Assembly (NCBI GenBank): GCA_946481445.1
Contig: CAMLOA010000085.1
Span: forward strand, 1-7,286
Direction: 5' to 3'
DNA: 7,286 bases
Source of the DNA: an uncultured Devosia sp.
GTDB taxonomy: Bacteria; Pseudomonadota; Alphaproteobacteria; Rhizobiales; Devosiaceae
A program made the translations under genes and the position numbers. Within the stretch, counting starts at the first letter, position 1; each line of letters begins with the position of its first letter. The notes below the pieces were generated by a model, which saw only the letters and a program-made list of their open reading frames with translations, was not told where the DNA came from and made no database searches. Of the stretch, positions 1-5,632 are shown one piece after another.

Positions 1-894
1 GGCGACCGGGTCGGCATTGTCGGCCCCAATGGCGCCGGCAAGACCACCCTGATCAAGATGCTGACCGGCCTGCTCGCGCCCGATAGCGGCACGATCAAGC
101 TGGGCTCGGCGCTGGAGCTGGCCATGCTCGACCAGGGCCGGGCGCGCCTGGATCCCGAGACAAGGCTCAAGGACGCCCTGACCGGCGGCGGCTCGGATAC
201 GCTCTCGATCAACGGCCAGCCCAAGCATGTCGTGGGCTATATGAAGGACTTCCTGTTCACCGCCGAACAGGCCAACACGCCCATCGGCAAGCTGTCAGGG
301 GGTGAGCGCGCCCGCGTCGCCCTGGCCCGTGCCCTCTCGCTGCCGTCCAATTTCCTGGTGCTGGACGAGCCGACCAACGACCTCGACCTCGAAACACTCG
401 ACCTGCTGGAGGAAATGGTGTCGGACTATTCCGGCACGGTGATCGTGGTCAGCCACGATCGCGATTTTCTTGACCGGGTGGCGACCTCGGTGATCATGGC
501 CGAGGGCGACGGGCGCTGGACCGAATATGCCGGCGGCTATTCGGACATGGTGGCCCAGCGCGGCGAAGGCGTCGTGGCGCGCGAGGCCGCGCGGACGCCA
601 GCAAAGCCCGCCAGGTCGGCGGGGGAGGGGGCGCCTGCATCCGCCGCCGCCCCAAAGCGCAAGCTCTCGTTCAACGAGAAGCATGCGCTCGAAAAGCTGC
701 CCGGCGTCATCGACCAGCTCGATGCCGAAATCCGCGCCATCAACGACAAGCTGGGTGCCCCCGATTTCTACAACCGCGATCCGCGCGGCTTTGCCGAACA
801 GTCCAAGGCCCTGCTCGCCGCCGAAGCCAAAAAGGCCGAGGCCGAAGAGCGGTGGCTGGAACTGGAACTGCTGCGGGAAGAACTGGAAGGCTAA
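1..894 (+). CDS. uup: ABC-F family ATPase, Uup-like, C-terminal half (5' end outside window)
   Basis: The reading frame is open from the first base, so the real start lies upstream; 297 residues are visible of a family usually about 600 long. This is the second ATP-binding cassette: Walker A GPNGAGKT (window residues 8-15), Q-loop near Gln45, signature LSGGE (98-102), Walker B FLVLDEP (118-124) and H-loop His152. There are no membrane segments, which fits ABC-F rather than a transporter. An Ala/Pro/Arg-rich linker (about 190-220) leads to a charged, probably coiled-coil tail (about 222-297) that begins KLSFNEKHALEKLP. From family knowledge, that tail is the Uup-type C-terminal domain, which binds nucleic acid and separates Uup from EttA and YheS. 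Uup proteins are cytoplasmic, ribosome-associated ATPases also linked to replication and transposon stability. It converges with the LacI-type gene across 80 nt. The ABC-F call is firm; the Uup subgroup rests on the tail. Confidence 0.93.
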   Translation, partial: GDRVGIVGPNGAGKTTLIKMLTGLLAPDSGTIKLGSALELAMLDQGRARLDPETRLKDALTGGGSDTLSINGQPKHVVGYMKDFLFTAEQANTPIGKLSGGERARVALARALSLPSNFLVLDEPTNDLDLETLDLLEEMVSDYSGTVIVVSHDRDFLDRVATSVIMAEGDGRWTEYAGGYSDMVAQRGEGVVAREAARTPAKPARSAGEGAPASAAAPKRKLSFNEKHALEKLPGVIDQLDAEIRAINDKLGAPDFYNRDPRGFAEQSKALLAAEAKKAEAEERWLELELLREELEG

Positions 895-974
895 AGGGGC
901 GCGCCTCTGGTCAACCCTGCTTTGGCGACAACGTGCAAGGGAAATCCCACCTGGCTACGGAACAGGGGCCCGGC
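895..974. other. Convergent intergenic gap without a clear terminator
   Basis: These 80 nt separate the stop of the Uup-like gene from the stop of the LacI-type gene on the other strand. It contains an 8-bp GGCGCGCC palindrome and a short GGGAAATCCC self-complementary stretch. Neither is followed by a T-run, so I do not call a rho-independent terminator on either strand. Confidence 0.5.
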
Positions 975-2021
975 TTAGCTCTGCCAGTCGAACCGGGGTT
1001 GCGTCAGCATCTGCAGGCCCTCGGTTTCGCCCTGGATGCGGCGCAGCAGCAGCGTACCCAGATTTCGCCCGGCTTCGACGAAGTCCTCGAACACCGTCTC
1101 CGCGCCCGGCTGGAACTGGGCGAACATGGCCGATGCCTGCTTGGTCACGACATGGACATTGCCGCCGACCGTCTTGCCGGCCTCGTTGAGCCCACCAATG
1201 ATGGCCAGCGCCGAAATCTCCGAGGCGCAGACCCACCCGTCCGGACCGTCCGGGCGCCGGGACCGCTTGATGACATAGTTGCGGATGGCATCATTGGCGC
1301 TCGAGAGGTTGATGTCGGCGGCAAATTCGTGGGCAATGCCGGTTTCCGCTGCCGCCCGGGCGACGCCGGCCTTGAGATGCTCGGTATAGGTCAGGGCGCT
1401 GTCGGGCAGCACGATGGACACTTTCCGGCAGCCCTTCTCCACCAGCCGCCTGGTCGCCCCATAGGCATAGGCCTCGTTGTCGAAATCGACATAGGGGTGG
1501 GACTCGGGCCAGTTGCTGCGCCCGTGGCTGACAAAGGGAAAGTCGTTGTCGATGAGGAAGCGGATGCGCTCGTCGAACACTTCGGCCTTGGAGAAGATCA
1601 CGCCATCGGCCATGCGGTTGCGCACGATGTGCTTGATCGGCTCGATGGGCTCGACGCCACGGAACAGGGGCGTGATCACCAGGTGGTAGGCCGTGTTGCG
1701 CAGGGCCTCTGTCAACCCGGTCACGATGGACGTGCCGAACCCATAGATCTGCTCGTCCGGTTCGAGCACCAGCGAGATCACGTTGGTACGGCCGGTCTTG
1801 AGGCGCAGCGCGGCGCGATCGGGCAGGTAGCCGATCTCGGCGGCGATCTTCTGCACGCGGTCGCGGGTTTCCTGGGCCAGCTCGGGCGCATTGTTGAGCG
1901 CGCGCGAAATGGTGGTGACGGCGAACCCGGTCATCTGCGCGATCGTCTTGAGCGTGGGCTTGCCTGACGGCTTTGCACCCCGCTTGCCCTTGGCGGCAGC
2001 CGGTACGTCGTCTTCCGACAC
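975..2021 (-). CDS. LacI-family transcriptional regulator
   Basis: This is a 348-aa DNA-binding regulator of usual LacI-family length plus a basic N-terminal extension of about 22 residues. The helix-turn-helix is TLKTIAQMTGFAVTTISRAL (residues 23-42). The hinge follows (about 68-79, DRAALRLKTGRT), then a periplasmic-binding-protein-like sugar-sensing core (about 80-340). The start is GTG at 2021, preceded by a purine-rich GGGAGGGGG run; the next in-frame Met lies inside the helix-turn-helix and would destroy it. Stop is TAA. Members bind a palindromic operator as dimers or tetramers and release or tighten on binding a sugar or related small molecule. The effector cannot be read from the sequence: no sugar transporter or glycoside hydrolase adjoins it. 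It stands alone between a convergent neighbour and a long upstream control region with a candidate autoregulatory operator. The family is certain; the regulon is unknown. Confidence 0.95.
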   Translation of the reverse strand: MSEDDVPAAAKGKRGAKPSGKPTLKTIAQMTGFAVTTISRALNNAPELAQETRDRVQKIAAEIGYLPDRAALRLKTGRTNVISLVLEPDEQIYGFGTSIVTGLTEALRNTAYHLVITPLFRGVEPIEPIKHIVRNRMADGVIFSKAEVFDERIRFLIDNDFPFVSHGRSNWPESHPYVDFDNEAYAYGATRRLVEKGCRKVSIVLPDSALTYTEHLKAGVARAAAETGIAHEFAADINLSSANDAIRNYVIKRSRRPDGPDGWVCASEISALAIIGGLNEAGKTVGGNVHVVTKQASAMFAQFQPGAETVFEDFVEAGRNLGTLLLRRIQGETEGLQMLTQPRFDWQS

Positions 2022-2078
2022 GAATATACCCCCTCCCGGCGCGCAACGCCGTGCCTCGATAAGCCGGACAACATCAGA

Positions 2079-2096
2079 TTGTCACACGTGTTTCAA
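2079..2096. promoter_or_regulatory. Candidate LacI-type operator overlapping the regulator's own promoter
   Basis: The 18-bp imperfect palindrome TTGTCACACGTGTTTCAA has a perfect 8-bp core (ACACGTGT, 2084-2091) and matching TTG/CAA ends. Its central CG is typical of LacI-family operators. It sits 58-75 nt upstream of the regulator's GTG. In the regulator's direction it overlaps possible -35 elements: TTGAAA (2096-2091) spaced 17 from TGTTGT, or GTGACA (2085-2080) spaced 17 from TTATCG (2062-2057). That placement fits autorepression, but the protein-site pairing is inferred. Confidence 0.4.
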
Positions 2097-2262
2097 GCAC
2101 GGATGCGGCGGGGGGAACGGAGAGGGGCGTGCCTCAAAATATGAGCGACGTAATCAGATTTCTGAATCGCGACGAAAGTCGAGCAGTCTTTTTCGATCTT
2201 TCTTCATTCTCCGGGTGGGCGGGCACTGGCAATCGCGATCAAACGCGCCTATCTTGCCTCCT

Positions 2263-2282
2263 GCATCGGTAGCTGCCGATGC
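2263..2282. repeat. Perfect 7-bp-stem hairpin in the intergenic region
   Basis: GCATCGG (2263-2269) and CCGATGC (2276-2282) are perfect inverted arms around a 6-nt TAGCTG loop. No T-run follows on the plus strand (CTTTGCG), and on the minus strand it is followed by AGGAGGCAAG, so it does not look like a rho-independent terminator. It could be a protein-binding site or part of a structured transcript. Confidence 0.45.
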
Positions 2283-2419
2283 CTTTGCGTCGCCAACCAG
2301 CAGGAAAGGAATGAAGATGACTCCATCGAATGCCTTCACCATCCATGCAGGTTGCTCCTACGTACGCACCCGACTTCACAGCGCCAAACGCTGGCAAGGG
2401 ACCTGTCGCGTAAGACGAA

Positions 2420-2434
2420 TGTGACCCCGTCACA
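2420..2434. promoter_or_regulatory. CRP-like inverted repeat with a 5-nt spacer
   Basis: TGTGACCCCGTCACA is a perfect 6-bp inverted repeat around CCC. Its half-sites TGTGA/TCACA equal the CRP/FNR-superfamily consensus, but the spacing is 5 rather than the usual 6. It lies about 110 nt upstream of the 72-aa gene. It also shares the heptamer GTCACAC with the palindrome at 2079-2096. A different regulator is as likely as CRP. Confidence 0.3.
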
Positions 2435-2543
2435 CCTTCGTCTCACAAACCCGATAGACCCCCAGCGTTGCCGGCGATGATGGCGCAAGCACCCATGCTT
2501 GTCCGCCCTCGTCCCATCCGACGCGCAAGTGGAGTACCCACCC

Positions 2544-2762
2544 ATGCAGGAAAGCAGTTTCACCAGGGCCAAGGCCCACAAGCCCATCGTCATAGAAGTC
2601 GCCGGCGAGCCGCTCGGCGTCGTGGTCCCGCATGAGCAGGGCTACCGCTTTCTGGCGGTCAAGCTCCCGGCCTTTGCCGTGGACGGGCAGCATTTCCCCT
2701 CGGTCGAGAAGGCGCATTTCGCCGTGACCGAGGCCGTGCGCAGAGGTGCCGACGCCGCCTGA
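2544..2762 (+). CDS. Small protein of unknown function, 72 aa
   Basis: I do not recognise the family by name. The ATG at 2544 is chosen because GGAG (2531-2534) lies 9 nt before it; a TTG at 2499 would add 15 residues but has no comparable ribosome binding site. Third codon positions are strongly G/C, as in neighbouring real genes. The protein has no signal peptide, membrane segment or cysteine. After a short polar N-terminus it shows alternating hydrophobic residues (KPIVIEVAGEPLGVVV, 13-28), then GYRFLAVKLPAFAVDGQHF (33-51) and a helical tail (about 53-68). This looks like a compact beta-sheet plus helix fold, cytoplasmic. It converges on the tail of the phn-linked operon with 30 nt between stops. 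That it is coding is likely; the role is unknown. Confidence 0.7.
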   Translation: MQESSFTRAKAHKPIVIEVAGEPLGVVVPHEQGYRFLAVKLPAFAVDGQHFPSVEKAHFAVTEAVRRGADAA

Positions 2763-2781
2763 TCGCGGCTCCGGCCATCAG
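2759..2781. terminator. Weak stem-loop between two convergent stops
   Basis: CTGAT (2759-2763) pairs with ATCAG (2777-2781), and GGC (2767-2769) with GCC (2774-2776) around a TCCG loop, leaving a 3-nt bulge. It overlaps the stop codon of the 72-aa gene and faces the stop of the minus-strand 67-aa gene. A shared hairpin there could reduce read-through both ways, but neither side has a T-run, so this is only a possibility. Confidence 0.2.
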
Positions 2782-2792
2782 TTCAGGCGCGT

Positions 2793-2996
2793 TCAGTCAT
2801 CATTGGTAGCGTTGAGCTCTTCGGGCCGCTTGCCCTCCTCGGGCGGCAGATCGGGCGCGAGGGCCTCGTCTATGGCGGCAGCCAGCGCATCAACATCGAC
2901 GCGCACGGCGCCGTCGCGGGCCTGGCGTTCCAGCTCGGCGGCGATGGCCGTGGCGATCACCTGCCGCCGGCCGCTGGTCTCGTCATCCATTGCCAT
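2793..2996 (-). CDS. Small acidic protein of unknown function, 67 aa
   Basis: The start is taken at the ATG at 2996, because GGGAG (3010-3006) lies 9 nt upstream. Longer readings from 3074 or 3017 would run over the preceding 49-aa gene and read as its out-of-frame shadow. An ATG two codons later (2990) is possible but poorly spaced. The gene overlaps the 49-aa gene by 14 nt, suggesting coupled translation. Residues 10-48 are predicted helical (Ala-rich, amphipathic, RRQVIATAIAAELERQ followed by VDVDALAAAIDEAL). The tail from 49 is Pro/Glu/Asp-rich and probably disordered. There is no membrane segment, so it is cytoplasmic. Third positions are about 80% G/C, like neighbouring real genes. I do not recognise the family. 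It is the last gene of the minus-strand operon. Confidence 0.65.
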   Translation of the reverse strand: MAMDDETSGRRQVIATAIAAELERQARDGAVRVDVDALAAAIDEALAPDLPPEEGKRPEELNATNDD

Positions 2997-3132
2997 CGAC
3001 CGATACTCCCGTTTCATCCACCCGAATTTCGAGCGAGGGCCGCGCCTGCTGCTGCTGGTAGGTATAGATGGCAAAGCCGATCACGGCGACCGCCAAGACG
3101 GCGATGACGGCATATAGACCGCTGCGATTCAT
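2983..3132 (-). CDS. Small single-pass membrane protein, 49 aa, overlooked by a length cut-off
   Basis: Translating the minus strand from the ATG at 3132 to the TGA at 2985-2983 gives 49 residues. A short MNRSG start is followed by one hydrophobic segment (about residues 6-24, LYAVIAVLAVAVIGFAIYT), then QQQQAR and a polar tail with alternating charges (EIRVDETGVSVDGNG). The N-terminus carries an Arg and the tail is acidic, so the tail may face the periplasm (an uncleaved anchor), though this is not certain. A strong ribosome binding site, AGGAG (3142-3138), sits 5 nt before the ATG. It begins 65 nt after the phnN stop on the same strand and overlaps the next gene by 14 nt. Short membrane proteins of this build occur in Hyphomicrobiales to my general recollection, without known function. 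A link to phosphonate use is only positional. Confidence 0.72.
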   Translation of the reverse strand: MNRSGLYAVIAVLAVAVIGFAIYTYQQQQARPSLEIRVDETGVSVDGNG

Positions 3133-3197
3133 GAAAGCTCCTGACGCTTGTTGCCCGGGAGGAACGCGCCAGTGCCGGACCGGTTCAAATCGCCCGG

Positions 3198-3764
3198 TCA
3201 GTCCTGCGCCGCTATGGCCCGCAACGCCATGACGAAGGCGGTGACGCCGATGGCGACCGGCCCCGAATTGTCGATGACGATCGGGACGATCCCGGCCGGG
3301 ACCGGCGCGCTTTCCCGGGCCAGCCGGGCGGTGATCTGCTCGCGGCTCTCCCGTCCCCGCCTGATCAGCCGCTCCGCCCGGCAGGAAATTTCGGCCGTGA
3401 TCAGGATGACCGAGCAGGCGGGATATTTGGCGCAGGCTTCGCCCACCACGTGGCGCGAGACATTGGCAACCACCACCTTGCCCAGCGTCAGGTCGGTCTC
3501 GACGCTGAGCGGCAGCGCGTAGCGCAGGTTGTGTGCGTCCCAGGAGAGAGCAAAGCGGCCGGCCGCTTCGAGGCGCATGAAGTCGTCGCGGTCGAGACTG
3601 TCGTGATCCTCCACCTCGGCATCGGTGGGACGGGTGACGATGCGGCGCACGAAGACGAAGCGCTTGTCATTGTCCAGCGCCTGCCGGGCCCCGCCGATCA
3701 GCGTGTCCTTGCCGACCCCCGAGGGGCCCACGACCAGGACGAGCGAACCGAGGGGACGGGCCAT
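3198..3764 (-). CDS. phnN: PhnN, ribose 1,5-bisphosphate phosphokinase
   Basis: This is a 188-aa P-loop kinase of guanylate-kinase-like fold, the usual PhnN length. It phosphorylates ribose 1,5-bisphosphate with ATP to give PRPP, the last step that returns the C-P lyase ribose to general metabolism. Visible features: Walker A GPSGVGKDT (residues 13-21), the RRIVTRP segment (40-46), LSWDAHNLRYALP (73-85, substrate-facing in the family), and an arginine-rich lid RRGRES (135-140) followed by an ITARLAR helix. It starts at ATG 3764, only 3 nt after the phnM stop, so the two are co-translated or nearly so. A GAGGG run inside the end of phnM may serve as its binding site. Guanylate kinase itself is excluded by the WDAHNL segment and the phnM context. 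It is cytoplasmic. Confidence 0.94.
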   Translation of the reverse strand: MARPLGSLVLVVGPSGVGKDTLIGGARQALDNDKRFVFVRRIVTRPTDAEVEDHDSLDRDDFMRLEAAGRFALSWDAHNLRYALPLSVETDLTLGKVVVANVSRHVVGEACAKYPACSVILITAEISCRAERLIRRGRESREQITARLARESAPVPAGIVPIVIDNSGPVAIGVTAFVMALRAIAAQD

Positions 3765-3767
3765 GCG

Positions 3768-4892
3768 CTAGCTGACCCTCATGCCCTGGCGCCAGACGCC
3801 GCGAACCACCGGCAGGCCGCCGATGACGGCCACGCGCACCAGGTCGGCCCGCTTGCCGGCGGCAATCTCGCCGCGATCGGTGAGGCCGGCGGCGCGGGCG
3901 GGATTGGCCGTGACGGTCTTCAGCGTCTCGGGCAGGGCAATGCCCTGGACCCGCTGCGGCAGCACGAAGGCCGCCTGCAACAGCGCAAAGGGCACATAGT
4001 CCGAACTCAGGATATCCAACAGGCCCGCCTTCACCAGATCGGTCGCCGAGATATTGCCCGAATGCGAACCGCCGCGCACCACGTTAGGCGCGCCCATCAG
4101 GATTGCAAGCCCCGCATCATGACTGGCCGCCGCCGCTTCCAGTGTCGTGGGGAATTCGGCAATGGCGATGCCATCGGCCACCGCTTCCTCGACATGGGCC
4201 AGCGTGGCATCGTCGTGGCTGGCCAGGGCCAGGCCCAGTTCGCGGGCGCGCGATACGATATGGGCGCGATGCGGCGCGGAATAGCGGGCGTGCTCGGCAA
4301 GCCGCTCGGCGATATAGGCATCCAGCTGCTCGGCGGTCTGGTTCTTGCCGTAGAAGCGCTTGTAGGCTTCGATCGAGCGGAACTGGCGCTGGCCCGGCGT
4401 GTGGTCCATCACCGAGGCCAGCCGCGTCTCGGGATGGGTCACGTAGTCCTCGAACTGCTCGATCACGTCATGGCTGGGCAGTTCGCAGCGCAGGTGGATG
4501 AAATGCTCGGCCCGCAGCCAGCCCGCTTCGCGGCCGGTGGCGATGGCGCCGGTGAGCTTCTCCACATGCCGGCCCATTTCGGGCATGTCGGTATCCGAAC
4601 CGATGCGCACCGCGTCGAACACCGTGGTAATGCCCGAGCCGGCAATCTGCGTATCGTGGGCATGCAGGGCCGCCATGGCGTCCCAGAACACGCCGGGACG
4701 GGGACGATAGTGGTTTTCGAGATGGTCGGTATGGAGCTCCACCAGGCCCGGAATCAGGTAGTCGCCCTCGAAATCCTCGCCGGTCGCGGCTGCGCCGGCA
4801 TCGATGGCGGTGATGACCCCGTCCTCGAAGGCGAGGCTGCCCTCCACCACCGCATCGGGCAGGACGATCCGGGCATTGCGGAACGCGGTCAC
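3768..4892 (-). CDS. phnM: PhnM, alpha-D-ribose 1-methylphosphonate 5-triphosphate diphosphatase
   Basis: This is a 374-aa amidohydrolase-superfamily enzyme, matching the usual PhnM size (about 380). It removes pyrophosphate from ribose 1-methylphosphonate 5-triphosphate, yielding the 5-phosphate that the PhnJ C-P lyase cleaves. Metal-site motifs seen in order: PGLVELHTDHLE (48-59, the HxD pair His54/Asp56), MDHTPGQRQ (162-170), ASHDD (224-228, His226), and SSDYVP (296-301, Asp298). MGAPNVVRGGSHSGN (266-280) is also typical. The start is GTG at 4892: it overlaps the TGA of the upstream DUF1045 gene as GTGA, has GGGGA 7 nt before it, and the N-terminus MTAFRNARIVLPD aligns with the family start. 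Stop is TAG. It is cytoplasmic. The C-P lyase core genes it must work with are outside this window. Confidence 0.95.
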   Translation of the reverse strand: MTAFRNARIVLPDAVVEGSLAFEDGVITAIDAGAAATGEDFEGDYLIPGLVELHTDHLENHYRPRPGVFWDAMAALHAHDTQIAGSGITTVFDAVRIGSDTDMPEMGRHVEKLTGAIATGREAGWLRAEHFIHLRCELPSHDVIEQFEDYVTHPETRLASVMDHTPGQRQFRSIEAYKRFYGKNQTAEQLDAYIAERLAEHARYSAPHRAHIVSRARELGLALASHDDATLAHVEEAVADGIAIAEFPTTLEAAAASHDAGLAILMGAPNVVRGGSHSGNISATDLVKAGLLDILSSDYVPFALLQAAFVLPQRVQGIALPETLKTVTANPARAAGLTDRGEIAAGKRADLVRVAVIGGLPVVRGVWRQGMRVS

Positions 4893-5581
4893 GGATCGAT
4901 CCCCAGCTTGAAATCGCCGACCCGGCGGAACGGCTTCCCAGCCTCGGCCTCATGGAACAGGCTCAGCCGGTCGAGCAGAAGGTCTTCCTCCAGCACCGGG
5001 CCGAACCATGTCTGCGCCGCCTGGGCGATCTCGTCGGCATCTTCCGGCGCGAGCTTGTCGGTCAGCGTCATGTGGAAGCGGAATTGCTCGAACACATAGG
5101 GATAGCCATAGGCATCGAGCAGTTCGACCTGGCGCTCGGTCAGCCCCTTGCCCGCCCGTGCGGCGCGGTCCTTGACCGACATGGGCGCACGGAAGGTATC
5201 GAAATCCTCCACCACATGGGCGGCAAAGTCCTGCAGCGCCTCGTTGGGCTCGACTATGAGGGCCAGAAAGCCCCCCAGCGAGCGGACCTGCGGCTTGCCC
5301 AGGTCGACGGGCCGGTGGCGGGCAGCGAAGGCGGCCATGGCCTCGCGCAGGTCGGCTTCGGTCAGCCCCTCCGCCAGCGCCATCGGCGCCTTGAGCGTGG
5401 CATGGAAGCCGTAGCGGTTTGCCGACTGGGTGAGGTTGAGCAGGCGGTCGCGGTCAATGCCCGCCACCGGCCCGCTGAGCAGGTCACCATCGGCGGCGTC
5501 GCGCCCCAGCCAGGTGGCGGCGCGCTCCCACAGGTTGGACGTGGCGGAGGGGGCGAAATAGATCGCGAATCGTTCTGTCAT
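4889..5581 (-). CDS. DUF1045 phosphonate-operon protein, 2H phosphoesterase-like
   Basis: This 230-aa protein is the first gene of the phn operon. The ATG at 5581 is preceded by AAGGAG (5592-5587) 5 nt away; the same frame stays open much further upstream only as the shadow of the glycerate kinase. It carries the two HxTL signatures of the 2H phosphoesterase superfamily, HATLKAP (60-66) and HMTLTDKL (170-177), with hydrophobic strands about 100 residues apart, as in that fold. From family knowledge, DUF1045 proteins recur in phn clusters next to phnM/phnN and are annotated only as putative phosphonate metabolism protein. 2H enzymes usually open cyclic phosphodiesters. PhnP, which does this in E. 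coli, is not seen here, so this protein may supply that step (inference). No signal peptide or membrane segment, so cytoplasmic. Its stop overlaps the phnM start. Confidence 0.9.
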   Translation of the reverse strand: MTERFAIYFAPSATSNLWERAATWLGRDAADGDLLSGPVAGIDRDRLLNLTQSANRYGFHATLKAPMALAEGLTEADLREAMAAFAARHRPVDLGKPQVRSLGGFLALIVEPNEALQDFAAHVVEDFDTFRAPMSVKDRAARAGKGLTERQVELLDAYGYPYVFEQFRFHMTLTDKLAPEDADEIAQAAQTWFGPVLEEDLLLDRLSLFHEAEAGKPFRRVGDFKLGIDP

Positions 5582-5586
5582 CGGAA

Positions 5587-5592
5587 CTCCTT
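5587..5592 (-). promoter_or_regulatory. Ribosome binding site fixing the DUF1045 start
   Basis: AAGGAG on the minus strand, 5 nt before the ATG at 5581. It decides the start within a much longer open frame. Confidence 0.75.
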
Positions 5593-5614
5593 GACCTGCC
5601 GCTAGCTGGACTCT

Positions 5615-5632
5615 GTGTCGCTGGTTTGACAC
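5615..5632. promoter_or_regulatory. Inverted repeat in the divergent phn/glycerate kinase control region
   Basis: GTGTCGCTGGTTTGACAC has perfect 5-bp arms (GTGTC/GACAC) separated by 8 nt. It lies in the 111-nt gap between the divergent DUF1045 and glycerate kinase starts and overlaps the TTGACA of the proposed glycerate kinase promoter. A repressor bound here could block at least that promoter. A GntR-type regulator such as PhnF is one possibility, since the family often binds GT...AC palindromes. The match is too short to be sure. Confidence 0.35.

Larger units (their letters stand above)
2022..2543. other. Gene-poor intergenic region with several inverted repeats
   Basis: About 520 nt lie between the LacI-type start (minus strand) and the 72-aa gene start (plus strand). 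I find no convincing gene. The short ORFs present have about 56-57% G/C at third positions by my hand count, clearly below the flanking genes. The part around 2140-2240 is visibly richer in A+T than its surroundings. What the region holds: a palindrome upstream of the LacI-type gene (2079-2096), a TCAGA-TT-TCTGA inverted repeat (2154-2165), a 7-bp-stem hairpin (2263-2282) and a TGTGA-N5-TCACA site (2420-2434). It may include regulatory sites for both flanking genes, a small RNA, or the worn remains of a lost gene; the sequence alone does not decide. Confidence 0.6.

Noticed and set aside
852..1967. Plus-strand open frame of 371 codons opposite the LacI-type gene
   Set aside because: It is the antisense shadow of a clear LacI-family protein; its translation is rich in Gly/Asp/His/Arg without any domain, as expected for the complement of GC-rich codons.
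2167..2195. CGAC-GAAA-GTCG mini-hairpin followed by a TTTTT run, terminator-like
   Set aside because: The stem is only 4 bp, and the T-run begins well over ten bases after it, too far for rho-independent termination.
2154..2342. Minus-strand 62-aa ORF with a hydrophobic N-terminus ending in AKASA, resembling a signal peptide
   Set aside because: Third-position G/C is only about 56% against much higher values in neighbours, the hydrophobic stretch is interrupted and preceded by an acidic residue, and the nearest AGGAG is too far from the ATG.
2317..2424. Plus-strand 35-aa ORF with AAGGA before its ATG
   Set aside because: Its third-position G/C is about 57%, the product is basic and Cys/Trp/Arg-rich like out-of-frame translation, and there is no neighbouring support.
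3450..5099. Plus-strand open frame of 549 codons across phnN and phnM
   Set aside because: It lies antisense to phnM and most of phnN, which carry their full motif sets, and its own translation shows no recognisable domain.
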